The notes: generated by a model from the letters alone, not told the origin. 64,000 nucleotides of DNA from Bubalus kerabau (GCF_029407905.1 NC_073643.1:28424001-28488000), one strand, 5' to 3'; shown: positions 22,521 to 34,345, counted from the stretch's first letter. A program made the numbers and translations.

Positions 22521-23020
22521 AGCCATGAGCTTCAGTTGATGTTGAGTCCCATCACCATAGCAAATTCATAACATAAATTTTGAGTATTGAAATTTTGGCT
22601 CTTGGAAACCAGTTATTATTTCTATCACCCCTGTTGACGAGTTTGGAAATGGTCATAGGATATATTCTGATCGATGAAAAATGAGGGATATCTGCTGAGA
22701 GATGAGTGAACAATTTGTATTTACTTTTTAAAAAGAACATGTGAGGATGTTACGCTTGGAAATGCTGCAGCCACTTTGATGCTATGAATATAAAGCCTTT
22801 AAGTGTAGACAGCTCACTAAGTATGGGTGAAAAAAAAAAAGGTAGAAAAAAAACCACAACCAAACAATAAGCCAATGAAAAGCAAACAAAGAAAAAAGCC
22901 CTGAAGCATCGCTCTCACTTTTAAGATACTGGATTTTCCAACTTTTACTGTGCAGAAGTGCAGAGTTGTTTTTTTTTTTTTTTTTTTTTTTTTAATGTCA
23001 AATTCAGATTTATTGCACAT
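22521..23020. other. No gene; poly(T) tract
   Basis: Unique-looking DNA with an A10 run near 22830 and a T25 run at 22969-22993. The T run immediately precedes the reverse-oriented L1 3' end below and probably includes its poly(A) tail. Confidence 0.55.
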
Positions 23021-23330
23021 TTCTGTGCTTGGTAATGATGTTTTTTAATTAATTTGTTGATTTTAATTGGAGTATAGTTACTTTGTTATGTTATAATAGT
23101 GTGATGGTTTTTGCCATACGTGAACATGAACTGGCCACAGGTATATATGTGCCCCCCATGCTGTACCCCCTCCCACATCCCTCCTCACCCTGTACTTCTG
23201 TGTTGTCAGGGCACCTGCTTCATGCATCGAACATATGGCAATGTACATGTTTCAGTGCTATTCTCTCAAATCATCCCACTGAGATTTTGTTTCTTGTGGC
23301 CAAGAGCATCAAATAAGAAACGTTGTTAAT
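23021..23330 (-). mobile_element. Artiodactyl L1 3' end
   Basis: Reverse-oriented ruminant L1 3' terminus: 'gccatacgtgaacatgaac', 'ggccacaggtatatatgtg', 'acatgtttcagtgctattc', 'aaatcatcccact'. Diverged from the younger bovine L1 end at 34668. Confidence 0.75.
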
Positions 23331-23339
23331 ATGTCTTTG

Positions 23340-23475
23340 TAACAAACTAAATTTTGAGTTACTTGAGGACATATAATCCAGGCTACTAATCTTTGTAACT
23401 AGTGTCTAGTACAATGACAAACACAGATTGAGTACTCAGACACTGTTAGTTGAATGTATGCACGAATGAACAACG
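23340..23475 (+). repeat. L2 3'-end relic
   Basis: 'gttacttgaggacatata', 'ctagtgtctagtacaatg', 'gttgaatgtatgcacgaatg' match the LINE2 3' end order. Confidence 0.55.
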
Positions 23476-24264
23476 TTCAAAATAGTCGAAGAAAGAGAGA
23501 ACAATAATGCTAATACTGCCACATTTTCACTGATTTCTGGCAAATAGCTATCAGAACTGTCATTGTAGAAGACTTTAAAGAGGTAGACAGTCTGAGAATA
23601 TTTGTTTCATAGACTTAATAATTTTTCAAGTGTGTGGTAATTGGTTTATTGAATTCATAAAGAAGAAGCTGAAAGTCTTTGTGTTTAAGATGTGTCATTC
23701 ATTTAAAGCAGCAATTTCTGTCATGCTGTCCTTTTAGAATGGCCCTATTAATATGGGTCATCTGGTAGAACAAGGACATCACTTTGTTCTCTGGATTCTC
23801 TCTAATCTATGGGAAAGCTCCCAATATGAGACTGACATCTAGAATAGAAAATCAAATAACAAGTGAATACATAGATGGCTTTAAAAAGAAGTCCATACAT
23901 GATTGACAAGTAAATGGAATTATTTAGAAGTTTCATCCTTAAGTTGAAAGGAGAATTTAAAATAAAAAGGAATTCAATTTTCCACATGGTGAAGGGTGTT
24001 GTTTGAGCCCCCATTCTCTCTTTTCTTCCTGTGTCACTGAACATGGGCTGACTTTTCTCAGTTAAATGTTTCTTATTCCTTTGAGCTGTCAAAGAGGTTT
24101 GTCAACATTGTTGATTAGATCATCCATCATAATTTCATTTAAAATATATACAATAATAAAATGTATCTACTTGCAAGGAAAATTTTAATTTAGTTTGTTA
24201 CAGTTTTTTGAATGAAAAAAACTTGCACAAAAATGTGTCTTCAATATTGTCTCCCTAATTTTGG
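23476..24264. other. No recognisable gene
   Basis: Unique-looking AT-rich DNA; nothing supported. Confidence 0.45.
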
Positions 24265-24267
24265 GCT

Positions 24268-24906
24268 AAATAGATGGGGAAACAGTGGAAACAGTATCAG
24301 ACTTTATTTTTGGGGGCTCCAAAATCACCGCAGATGGTAACTGCAGCCATGAAATTAAAAGACGCTTACTCCTTGGAAGGAAAGTTATGACCAACCTAGA
24401 TAGCATATTCAAAAGCAGAAACATTACTTTGCCAACAAAGGTGTGTCTAGTCAAGGCTATGGTTTTTCCAGTGGTCATGTATGGATGTGAGAGTTGGACT
24501 GTGAAGAAAGCTGAGTGCCAAAGAATTGATGCTTTTGAACTGTGGTGTTGGAGAAGACTCTTGAGAGTCCCTTGGACTGCAAGGAGATCCAACCAGTGCA
24601 TTCTGAAGGAGATCAGCCCTGGGATTTCTTTGGAAGGAATGATGCTAAAGCTGCAACTCCAGTACTTTGCCCACCTCATGCAAAGAGTTGACTCATTGGA
24701 AAATACTCCGATGCTGGGAGGGACTGGGGGCAGGAGGAGAAGGGGACGACAGAGGATGAGATGGCTGGATGGTGTCACTGACTCGATGGACATGAGTCTG
24801 AGTGAACTCTGGGAGTTGGTGATGGACAGGGAGGCTTGGCGTGCTGTGATTTATGGGGTGGCAAAGAGTTGGACATGACTGAGCGACTGAACTGAACTGA
24901 ACTGAA
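24268..24906 (+). mobile_element. 5'-truncated BovB LINE (copy 5)
   Basis: Starts at aaatagatggggaaacagtg in the post-RT region and ends in the (ACTGA)n tail gaactgaactgaactgaa. 'tttggaaggaatgatg' subfamily. No clear TSD. Confidence 0.92.
24285..24878 (+). pseudogene. BovB C-terminal ORF fragment, 197 codons
   Basis: Uninterrupted frame covering the BovB C-terminal domain: FIFGGSKITADGNCSHEIKR, MYGCESWT, FELWCWRRLL, then the basic RRRRGRQRMRW block and REAWRAVIYGVAKSWT. The catalytic RT domain is absent. The terminal stop matches copy 4. Confidence 0.9.
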
Positions 24907-25149
24907 TCATCTATAAGTTATATATTTTCATCCAAGCTTATATTCTTCAGCATTTTTTAAAATTATTATATAAAAAGCAGTGATTACTTGCCTATTTTTG
25001 ATTAACATTAAGTTTTTTTCAGGTGTATATACAGTAATTCAATCTTTGTGTACACTACAAAGTAAACAGCACAGTAAGTCTAGTTATTATCCATCACCAT
25101 AAAATTAACCCCTTCGCCCATTTATCCACTTTACCATTTACCCACTTCT

Positions 25150-25303
25150 CCTGTGGGTCGGGAAGATCCCCTGAAAGAGGGCATGGCAACCCACTCTAGT
25201 ATTCTTGCCTTGAGATTCCCATGGAAAGAGGAGTCTGGTGGGCTACAGTCCATAGGGCTGCAAAAAGTCAGACACGACTGAAGCAACTTAGCACACATGC
25301 ACA
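25150..25303 (+). mobile_element. Bov-tA SINE, 5'-truncated
   Basis: Starts at tgtgggtcgggaagatccc, contains the Bov-A body and ends gacacgactgaagcaactt. The (ACACATGC)n stretch after it is a short tandem tail. Confidence 0.87.
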
Positions 25304-25559
25304 CACATGCACCTCTGATAAACACCAATCTGTTCTCTGTGTCTAGAAATATTGTTTTATTTATTTTGTTTTTATATCCCACACATAAATAAATGTTTAT
25401 GGCATTTGTCTGATTTCACTTAGCATAGTGCACTTAAGGTCCATCTATGTTGTCACAAATGGCAAGATTGTATTTTTTTAATGGCTGAGTAGCAGTTCAT
25501 TGTATATAGGTATATATCACATGTTTACCCATTCGTCCATCTATTGACACTCAGGTTGT

Positions 25560-25690
25560 TTCTATATTCTTGGTTACTATATATTCTTATATAGTATATA
25601 TTCTTGGTTATAGTATATACATATATATAGTGTATATATATATATATATATAGTATATATTCTTGGTTCTATATATTCTTGGTTACTATA
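25560..25690 (+). repeat. (TA)n and 'tatattcttggt' tandem repeat
   Basis: Repeats of 'tatattcttggttayta' at 25564, 25598, 25654 and 25670 separated by (TA)n runs, within the L1 3'UTR. A local expansion of an L1 segment. Confidence 0.7.
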
Positions 25691-26189
25691 AGTAATGCTG
25701 CAATGAACATAATGGTACATATATCTTTTGGAATTACTATTTTCTTTTCTTCAGATTAATACCTAGAAGCAGAAGAGATGGATTGTATGGTAGTTCTATT
25801 TTTAATTTTTTTAGGCCTGTCTATATTGTTTTCCATAGTGGATGTGCCAATTTACATTCATACCTTTTCTCCCCATCCTCTAGAACATTTGTTATTTCTT
25901 TTCTTTTTGATAACAGTCATTCTAACAGTTGGGAGGTGATAACTCTTTTTTGGTTTTGATTTGCATTTCTTTCATGATTAATGATCCTACTATATATATA
26001 TATTTTTGGAAAAAGTGTCTATTTAGATGCTCTGCTCATTTTATACTCAGCTTTTTTTGTTTTTTTAGCTATTTGAGTTCTTTTTTTATTTTGAGTACTA
26101 ACACATTGTTTGGTATATGGCAAATAATCTTCTCCCATTCAGTAAGTTACACTTTCTTAATGATTTCCTTTGCTTTTCAGAAGATTTTT

Positions 26190-26399
26190 TTAGTTTGAAG
26201 TAGTCCCTGTTTTTATTCTTGCTTTCATTGTCTTTGCTTTTGCAGTCACATCCATAAATTCCACACCAAATCTGATGTTAAGGAGTGTACCACCTACGTT
26301 TTCCTCTAGGACTGTTATGGTTTCAGGTCTTACATCCAAGTCTTTAATCCATTTTGAGTTCATTTTTTTGTATAGTGTAAAATAGTGGTCTGGTCTCAT
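26190..26399 (-). pseudogene. L1 ORF2 C-terminus fragment
   Basis: A 69-codon frame with NSKWIKDLDVRPETITVLEE, the conserved segment near the L1 ORF2 C-terminus. Neighbouring frames carry further ORF2 remnants in pieces. No functional protein. Confidence 0.75.
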
Positions 26400-27089
26400 T
26401 TTTTTATATGCATCTGTCCGGTTTTCTCAACACCATTTATTATAGAGACTGTATTGTCCACATTGCATATTTTTGCATGCTATAGTATAAATTAATTGAG
26501 CATATATGTGTGGGTTTAATTCTTGACCCTCTGTTCAGTTTCATTGATCTGTGTATCTGTTTTTATGCCAATACCATTTAGATTAGGATAGCTTTATAAT
26601 ATAGTTTGAATTCAGGGATCATGATAAGTCATGCTTTTTCTTCTTTTTCAAAGTTTCTTTGGCTATTCAGCATCCTTTGTGATTCCAAACAAATATTTGG
26701 CTCATTTGTTCTAGTTCTGTAAAAATGCCATTTTTTAGATAAAGATTGCTTTGAATTTATAGATTGTCTTGTGTAGAATGAACATCTTAATATTAATTCT
26801 TGCAATCCACAAGCATGGAATGTCTTTTTATTACTTTCTGTCTTCAGTTTGTTTCAACATTGTTCATATAGTTTTCAGTGTACAGGGCTTTCCCCTCCTC
26901 AGATAAATTTATTCCTAGCTATTGTATTCTTTTTGATGCAATTGTAAATATAATTGTTTCCTTAATTCCCCCTTCTGATAGTTGCTTGTTAGGGTATAAA
27001 AATGCAACAGATTTTTGTATATTAATTTTGTACCCTGAAGCTTTACTGAATGACTCTATTAGTTTTTACAGTTTTCTAGTGGAGTCTTT

Positions 27090-27371
27090 CAGAGAAGGCA
27101 ATGGCACCCCACTCCAGTACTCTTGCCTGGAAAATCCCATGGACGGAGGAGCCTGGTGGGCTGCAGTCCACGGGGTCACTAAGAGTCAGACACAACTGAG
27201 CAACATCACTTTCACTTTTCACTTTCATGCATTGAAGAAGGAAATGGCAACCTACTCTAGTGTTCTTGCCTGGAGAATCCCAGCGACAGGGGAGCCTGGT
27301 GGGCTGCTGTCTATGGGGTCGCACAGAGTCAGACACGACTGAAGCGACTTAGCAGCAGCAGCAGCAGCAGC
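27090..27371 (+). mobile_element. BOV-A2 dimeric SINE in L1
   Basis: Two monomers (27091 and about 27236), tail (CAG)6. 12-bp TSD with one mismatch, agtggagtcttt/agtggagccttt, at 27078-27089 and 27372-27383, inside the RT region of the L1. Confidence 0.94.
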
Positions 27372-28410
27372 AGTGGAGCCTTTAGGGTTTTCTATATATA
27401 AACTCTTGCTGTCCACAAATAGTGTCAGTTTCACTTTTCCGTTCCAATTTGGATATATTTTCCTTCTTTTTCCTGCCTAATTGTTCTAGTTAGGATGCCC
27501 AATACTATATGCAATAAAAGTGATGAGAGCAATGAGAGTGATTGATGTTAAGGGAGAGCTTTCAGTTTTTCTCCATTGAGTAGTATGGTAGCTGTAGGTT
27601 TGTCATATATGCCACTAATTATGGTGAGTTGTGTTCTGTCTATAGTCACTTAGTTAAGATCCTAAAAAGCTCTTTTATCTCTCTTTCAATTTTGGATGAA
27701 AATCTTGCATGTAGAGTATTCTAGGTTGAAAATTGTTGTTGTTGTTTTTTTCTTTTCATTCAGTACTTTGAATATATCATGCCATTCCATTCTGGTTTGC
27801 AAAGTCTGCTGAGATTTCTGCTGACAGTCTTATGGGGGTTCCCTTGTATATAAACTGTTGTTTTTCACTTGCTGCTTTTAATATTCTCTATCTTTAACTT
27901 TTGACATTTTAATCATCGTATATCTTGTCATGGATTTCTTTGAGTTCATCTTATTTGAATCTCTCTGGGTTTCCTGGACCTGAATGTCTGTTTCTTTCTC
28001 AGGTTAGAGAAGTTTTAAACCATTATTTCTCCAAATATGTTTCTTGCTCACCCCCTTTCTTTTTCTGAAACCTTTATAATGGAAATGTTAGTCCTTTTGA
28101 TTTTGTTCCATTGGTTCATTAAGCTATCTTCATCCATTTCTATTTCTCTCTCTTCTTTTTAACCTTCATGCTCTGTTTGGGTGAGTTTCACTGCTCTGAC
28201 TTCCAGACTACTGATTCTTTTTGATGGTTCATGTAGCTTGTGGTTGAACCTTGCTCATGTATATTTCAGTTTAGTTGTATTTTTCAGTTCTGAAACCTAT
28301 TTGGTACTTTCTTAAATTTTCTATCTCTTTTTACAACCATTACTTTGAGCTGGTTTTTTTTTTTTTTTTTTTTTTCCATTTTGTGATCTGTTTATTCTTT
28401 GTGTTGATCC

Positions 28411-28493
28411 AAATTATTATTATTTTTTTACTTTATAATATTGTATTTGTTTTGCCATACATCAACATGAATCCACCACAGGTGTACACGTGT
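28411..28493 (-). mobile_element. Minimal ruminant L1 3' end nested in old L1
   Basis: About 80 bases of the bovine L1 3' terminus (reverse of 'gtacacctgtggtggattc' and 'gccatacatcaacatgaat') plus an A-rich tail. Candidate imperfect TSD gtgttgatc/gtgtttgaac; the flanking L1 sequence rejoins across it. Confidence 0.7.
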
Positions 28494-28629
28494 TTGAACT
28501 CTTTATCAGGCATATTACTTCTCTTCATTTTGTTAAGATGCATTTTTGTTTTTTAATGGGGTTTTGTTGATTTTATTCATTCAGAAAATTTCTCAGTTTC
28601 CTTATTTTGCTTGTCCCTCTGTGTCTATT

Positions 28630-28845
28630 TCGATATACCTTGAACAATGTGGGTTTGAACTTCATGGATCCACTTATACATGTATTCTTTCCAATAAATA
28701 CATACTACACAACTAATGATCCATAGTTGGTTGACTCTGTGGATGCAGAAGTGTGGACATGGAAAGATGACTGTAAAGTTACACACGAATTTTTGACTGC
28801 ATGTAGAATTGGCACTCTGTCCATGTAATGTTCAAGGATCAACTG
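28630..28845 (+). mobile_element. MER2-like Tigger MITE in L1
   Basis: About 216 bases bounded by diverged MER2-like ends (accttgaacaatgtgggttt at the left; ttcaaggatcaactg at the right) followed by TA. Interior 'ggatccacttatacatg' matches the family's pattern. The second such MITE in the window sitting in an L1. Confidence 0.78.
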
Positions 28846-28950
28846 TATAAACTTAAACAGCTTCCTCTTCCAGTCTTGAAGAAATGGTCACACATAGACA
28901 ATTAACCTTGTTATTTAACCTTGCTGTAGCTCTTAGTTGTTCCTTTTGTA

Positions 28951-29424
28951 CTTTGCCAACAAAGGTCCGTCTAGTCAAGGCTATGGTTTTTCCAGTGGTC
29001 ATGTATGGATGTGAGAGTTGGACTGTGAAGAAAGCTGAGCGCCAAAGAATTGATGGTTTTGAACTGTGGTGTTGGAGAAGACTCTTGAGAGTCCCTTGGA
29101 CTGCAAGGAGATCCAACCAGTCCATTCTAAAGGAGATCAGTCCTGGGTGTTCTTAGGAAGGACTGATGCTAAAGCTGAAACTCCAATACTTTGGCCACCT
29201 CATGTGAAGAGCTGACTCATTGGAAAAGACCCTGATGCTGGGAGGGATTGGGGGCAGGAGGAGAAGGGGATGACAAAGGATGAGATGGTTGGATGGCATC
29301 ACCGACTCGATGGACATGGGTTTGGGTAGACTCTGGGAGTTGGTGATGGATAGGGAGGCCTGGCGTGCTGCAGTTCATGGGGTTGCAAAGAGTTGGACAC
29401 GACTGGGTGACTGAACTGAACTGA
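28951..29424 (+). mobile_element. 5'-truncated BovB LINE (copy 6)
   Basis: Starts tactttgccaacaaaggtc and ends gactgaactgaactgaag. The frame 28884-29156 carries MYGCESWT, FELWCWRRLL and RVPWTARRSNQSILKEI, then stops at a TAG (ttcttaggaagg), giving a frame of only the first part of the C-terminal domain. 'gtgttcttaggaaggactg' subfamily. Confidence 0.92.
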
Positions 29425-30207
29425 AGCAGCCTGATTTATTCTTTATGAGTCTCAGTTGTTGAGATTATCCCAAGCCAGCACCTAGTTTCAGGCTCACTGG
29501 AAGCAGTAGTTTTTAAAGTATGAAAATACATACAGTCCTAAAGGACCAGCATTGTAATTCCTGCTAGCCTTCTAGACTAGGTAATTTGGCTATGTTCCCT
29601 TAGTGACAGTTGCAAAAAATAGTGTTCCAGATGAGTGTATAAGCTCCCTGCAGGGAGATACTGCTGAGCTGTAGCAAAATCAAAAGAAAGGGGAAAGATG
29701 ACATCCCCTGGCCAATATTCGCTGAGAGCTCCTTTGTAGCCTCTAAATGTGTGGTTAACATGAAACCTGATCTTTAGACTGAAGCTCTAGGACAAGGAAA
29801 AATGTCTTTTTTATAGGAAAAGTGGAGTTGTTTCAGTCTGGTATGGAGTTTCCTGGGATTGGCACTCTACTAGGAACTGTCTTAGCGATTGTTTCAGCCC
29901 CAGAAACACAGGCACCCAAACCACTAGAGACAGGCACTCAAGGGGCATGGAGTGTGTGGACTGCAAGCACCTGCCAGCTTCAGCTTGGGGGAAGTTCTTA
30001 GGCTGCAGTGGGGTGGGTTATGCCCAACTGTGCTACCAAGGTGGAAGGAGTGCAAAAATGATGTTCACCCGTGCCAGTGCTAACAAAGAGGAGTGAGAGA
30101 GCAAAAACGGTGCCTGCTAGCACTTCTATCCCTGGAGAAAACCTGAACAGACACCTGTGCCCATGGCAGATGCTTTAAGATTAGCTAATTTTGTGCTGGA
30201 TCCTGGG

Positions 30208-30422
30208 TGAGCTTCCTAGGTAGTTCAGTGGTAAAGAATTCGCCTCCCACTGCAGGAGACACAAGTTTGATCCCTGAGTTGTGAAGATACCCTGGAGTAG
30301 GAAATGTCAACCCATTCCAGTATTCTTGCCTGGGAAATCCCATGGACAAAGGAGTCTGGCAGGCTGCAGTTCACAGGGTTGCAAAAGAGTCAGACACGAC
30401 TTAGGAACTAAACAACAGTTTA
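30208..30422 (+). mobile_element. Bov-tA SINE in L1 5'UTR
   Basis: Full forward SINE (gcttcctaggtagttcag to gacacgacttaggaac). Perfect 15-bp TSD gtgctggatcctggg at 30193-30207 and 30423-30437. Confidence 0.94.
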
Positions 30423-31249
30423 GTGCTGGATCCTGGGGTGAGTGAGTCTGCAAATAAGTCCTTTAAAAGTGAACTTTCTGTTACCCAGGTTTTTGGGTGT
30501 GCTGAAAGTAAGCCTCTTTTGTTTTCAAATCTGGACATTTTGGGGGCTCATCTCCCTGGAGCAGCTTCCAAAGGCTGGGGTGCCTGATGTGGGGCACAAA
30601 CACCTTGCTCCTCAGGGAGTAGGTTCATATCTGTGAGATACCTCCGTCTTGGGGTTGCCTCATGGGGGGTGGTGTTTTTGCCAAGACTGGGTCTCTGTCT
30701 CTTTTATCTACCTCTATGTAGTCATTTTATCCTTTGTTCTCAAGGTGTTCGGCTAGCTTTCAGGTCTGCTTCAAATTTAATTGGTACATACATACTGTAG
30801 ATTTGGTGTGTACATGAGAGGAGGTGAGTTCAGGATCTTCCTACACTGCTATACTGAACCACTTCCAAGATCTACTTACCTTTCTTCTGATTTTTGCTTC
30901 CTACAGGGTTATGACACACACTCTTTCTAATATATGACATTTACTACTCTCTATAAATCTTTTGTCATTCCTTTCCCAAGAACAGATGCCCTCCATACCA
31001 GTCCATTAGTCTAGATATCCCTCACTCAGTGAAAAAGGCCCCTTTTAAAACTATTTTTATATGATTCTTATCATCAAATGATAGATGCTAGGTTAGGTGG
31101 TATGGTGGGAGGGGAGGGGCACAAAGGTGAGCTAAGAAAAAGAAATATCTCTTTCATGGAGATTACACTTGGAAGATGGAGACAATCATTAAATAATGAC
31201 TCACACAAATGAATGAAAGTTATAACTGTGAGTAATGCTACAAAATAAG

Positions 31250-31313
31250 AATTCCCTCATGGCTCAGATAGTAAAGAATCCACCTGCGATGCAGGAGACC
31301 CAGCTTCAGATTT
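31250..31313 (+). mobile_element. Bov-tA head fragment
   Basis: Only the tRNA-like head remains: gaattccctcatggctcag to gatgcaggagacccagc. Truncated 3' portion. Confidence 0.75.
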
Positions 31314-32223
31314 GTAAAGGGAGAACTTAACCATGTCTACAAGGCTGAGAAAACTTCCTTAAAGAAAAAAGAATTACAGTAGGAAATGCGGAAATAATAG
31401 ATATCAAACAGGTAAAGGGTCAGTGAAGTTGTGGCAAAAGAGAATGCACTAGGTCAAAGATTAGATTTTGAAAAATCTCTAAGGTCGAATGGAAATGGAC
31501 CTATTCAAGGAAAAGAAGAAAGCCAAAGAGGCTGAATATCAGTGACTATTGTGGGGACAAGGACTGAGAATTTTAAATTGGTATGATATGACGGTAGAAA
31601 ATTGAGCAGATGCCAAACAAATCTGAGTTGTACAAGCTATGTTAAGGATTTGATCTTTATCCAAAGAATAATAAAAAAAAAAAACTAATGGAGTATTTTA
31701 AGCATGATCAAATTTGCATTTAAGAAAGTCGTCCAACTTCAGAGTGAAAAAATTGTTAGAGAAAGGCCAAAATGGGCACTGGTGTTCCAACGGTGAAGCT
31801 GTGACAGGAGTCCAACAATGATGATGATTGTTTGGGTTAGGGTCATAGAAATAGAGGTATGCAGCATATATGCTTGAACAAATGTTTAAGATATGGAATT
31901 ATCAAGATTTTCATGAAATGCCAGGGCAGGGAGGAGAGTGAGGGAGAAGAAGGTGTCACTGACTGCTTCCTTTCTGTGTTCTCACCAGAATGGGTGGTGG
32001 TGCTATTCATGTAGAAAGCACTGGCAGAGTGTAGTATTTGGTGGGAGCTGGACTTGGGTTGATAGATTTTGGGTATGTTAACTTTGAGATGCCTTTGAGA
32101 TATACAAACAAATATGTCCAACAGGTGATTGGGTATACAGTTATGTAATTCAGAAGAGAGAATTGAACAGTAGATGTAAATGTGTGGACAACCTGAAGAC
32201 TCAGTTATAATTTGATAGATTCT
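31314..32223. repeat. Ancient repeat-like region, no gene
   Basis: Blocks such as 'ggatttgatctttatcc', 'agcatgatcaaatttgc' and 'ggagtccaacaatgatgatg' resemble a widespread old mammalian repeat, but I cannot name its family. No coding feature is supported; the 137-codon reverse frame lacks any domain. Confidence 0.35.
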
Positions 32224-32234
32224 AATCCGTTTTT

Positions 32235-32505
32235 GGAGAAGGCAATGGCAACCCACTCCAGTACTCTTGCCTGGAAAATCCCATGGACGGAGGGGCCTGG
32301 TAGGCTGCAGTCCATGGGGTCGCTAGGAGTCGGACACGACTGAGCGACTTCACTTTCACTTTTCACTTTCATGCATTGGAGAAGGAGATGGCAACCCACT
32401 CCAGTGTTCTTGCCTGGAGAATCCCAGGGACGGGGAGCCTTGTGGGCTGCCGTCTACGGGGTCGCACAGAGTCGGATACAACTGAAGCGACTTAGCAGCA
32501 GCAGC
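32235..32505 (+). mobile_element. BOV-A2 dimeric SINE
   Basis: Two monomers with tail cttagcagcagcagc. Perfect 11-bp TSD aatccgttttt at 32224-32234 and 32506-32516. Confidence 0.95.
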
Positions 32506-32553
32506 AATCCGTTTTTATATGTCAATCCCATTTGAAGAAGTTTAAAAATCAAA

Positions 32554-33405
32554 TGCAGAGTACATCATGAGAAACGCTGGGCTGGAAGAAGCACAAGTTG
32601 GAATCAAGATTACTGGGAGAAATATCAATAACCTCAGATATGCAGATGACACCACCCTTATGGCAGAAAGTGAAGAGGAAGTCAAAAGCCTCTTGATGAA
32701 AGTGAAAGAGGAGAGTGAAAAAGTTGGCTTAAAGCTCAACATTCAGAAAACGAAGATCATGGCATCTGGTACCATCACTTCATGGGAAATAGATGGGGAA
32801 ACAGTGTCAGACTTTATTATTTGGGGCTCCAAAATCACTGCAGATGGTGATTGCAGCCATGAAATTAAAAGATGCTTATTCCTTGGAAGGAAAGTTATGA
32901 CCAACCTAGATAGCATATTCACAAGCAGAGACATTACTTTGCCAACAAAGGTCCGTCTAGTCAAGGCTATGGTTTTTCCTGTGGTCATGTATGGATGTGA
33001 GAGTTGGACTGTGAAGAAAGCTGAGCACCGAAGAATTGATGGTTTTGAACTGTGGTGTTGGAGAAGACTCTTGAGAGTCCCTTGGACTGCAAGGTGATCC
33101 AACCAGTCCATCCTAAAGGAGATCAGTTCTGAGTGTTCATTGGAAGGACTGATGCTGAAGCTGAAACTCCAGTACTTTGGGCACCTCATGCGAAGAGTTG
33201 ACTCATTGGAAAAGACCCTGATGTTGGGAGGGATTGGGGGCAAGAGGAGAAGGGGACGATAGAGGATGAGATGGCTGGATGGCATCACTGACTTGATGGA
33301 CATGAGTGTGGGTAAACTCCAGGAGTTGGTGATGGACAGGGAGGCCTGGCGTGCTGCGATTGCAAAGAGTCGGACATGACTGAGTGACTGAACTGAACTA
33401 AACTG
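32554..33405 (+). mobile_element. 5'-truncated BovB LINE (copy 7)
   Basis: Begins in RT motif B (tgcagagtacatcatgagaa) and ends aactgaactaaactg. Perfect 10-bp TSD aaaaatcaaa at 32544-32553 and 33406-33415. A 9-bp in-frame loss near 32800 (one of two 'gaaacagt' repeats) is shared with the large BovB at 58-61 kb. Confidence 0.94.
32567..33097 (+). pseudogene. BovB RT fragment, 176 codons
   Basis: Frame with YADDTTLMAESEEE (motif C intact), KLNIQKTKIMASG, SKITADGDCSHEIKR, MYGCESWT, FELWCWRRLL and ending RVPWTAR at TGA (caaggtgatcc where caaggagatcc is usual). Motifs A and B are absent through truncation. Confidence 0.9.
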
Positions 33406-33497
33406 AAAAATCAAAATTATCTTCAGAGGTCTAGGTTGAAACTTGACAGGGAGATGCATAAAAGGTAAGGTAGTACGATGGGAAAATGGCAGCAATT

Positions 33498-33715
33498 TGT
33501 GTTAGAAGACCTGGGTTCAAATCCCAGTGATGCTTTTTATGTCATTTTATCATCTTCAGCAAATCACCCTCTCAATCAGAAATTCAGTTTCATTTTCTGG
33601 TTTATAACAATAATGATACCTCCTTCTGATTGCTGTTTTAAGGAATAATGTGATGGTGTTCATGATGAGGCTATATGAAAGTGCTTTGTTGGTGGCTATA
33701 AACACCAGTCTTATT
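33498..33715 (+). repeat. MIR SINE relic
   Basis: 'agacctgggttcaaatccc', 'aattcagtttcattttc', and 'gtgcttt' in MIR order, forward. Confidence 0.55.
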
Positions 33716-34128
33716 TTATTGTGCAAATCCTACTTATGAGTATGTATGTATAGTCTACTCAATGCTTAATCCATAGCATGAAATAAGTACAGGCCTTTGA
33801 AGAGCCTAAGACCAAGCTGGCATGCTGGAGTATTGGTTCACTGGTTTTCTGAGGGTTATGTTAAAAAAAAAATTTAAAAAAATCCAACCTCAGTTCCCTT
33901 TAATCACCTAGACTTTTACATCATGATACAATGTTCTCTCATTAATCATTATTAAGAATACAGAAAAGACTGTGCCAACATGGGAATTTAATGCCTATAA
34001 CAAAGTGTTTTTCAATTCCAATTAATTTCTTCACATCTCGAAAGGCCAAAGACTTCTTCTACTTCTCCTTCTTCTACTTAGGTGAATTTCTGTCTTACTC
34101 TCTTCCTGTCTGGATGTGAATAGGTACA
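33716..34128. other. No recognisable gene
   Basis: AT-rich, unique-looking; nothing supported. Confidence 0.45.
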
Positions 34129-34129
34129 A

Positions 34130-34345
34130 ACTTCCCTGGTGGTTCAGATGGTAAAGCATCTGCCTACAATCTGGGAGACCCAGGTTCGATCCCTGGGTTG
34201 GGAATATCCCCTGGAGAAGGAAATGACAACCCACTCCAGTACTCTTGCCTGGAAAATTCCGTGGATGGAGGAGCCTGGTGGGCTACAGTCCATGGGGTTG
34301 CAAAGAGTCGGACACGACTGAGTGACTTTCTTTCTTTTCTTTCCT
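34130..34345 (+). mobile_element. Bov-tA SINE, well preserved
   Basis: Head aacttccctggtggttcag, near-perfect B box ggttcgatccc, body to gacacgactgagtgac, then a (CTTT)n tail. One of the youngest-looking Bov-tA copies here. Confidence 0.94.

Larger units (their letters stand above)
24995..30872 (-). mobile_element. Old L1, composite, 3' end to 5'UTR
   Basis: A reverse-oriented old mammalian L1. Its 3'UTR (25000-25700), ORF2 C-terminus (26100-26450), ORF2 RT region (26800-27700), a promoter-proximal region and 5'UTR (27750-30872) appear in the right order. The 5' terminus near 30872 reads, in reverse, tagatcttggaagtggttc and continues gaactcacctcctctcatg, typical of old L1 5'UTRs. Parts of ORF1/ORF2 are missing. 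Six younger insertions split it: Bov-tA 25150, BOV-A2 27090, L1 tail 28411, MER2-like 28630, BovB 28951 and Bov-tA 30208. Confidence 0.8.

Noticed and set aside
22969..22993. T25 run considered as a terminator
   Set aside because: More likely the poly(A) tail (in reverse) of the adjacent L1 3' end; no Pol III gene nearby.
34144..34200. tRNA-like sequence with a good B box
   Set aside because: It is the tRNA-derived head of a Bov-tA SINE; no complete cloverleaf or isolated tRNA gene.
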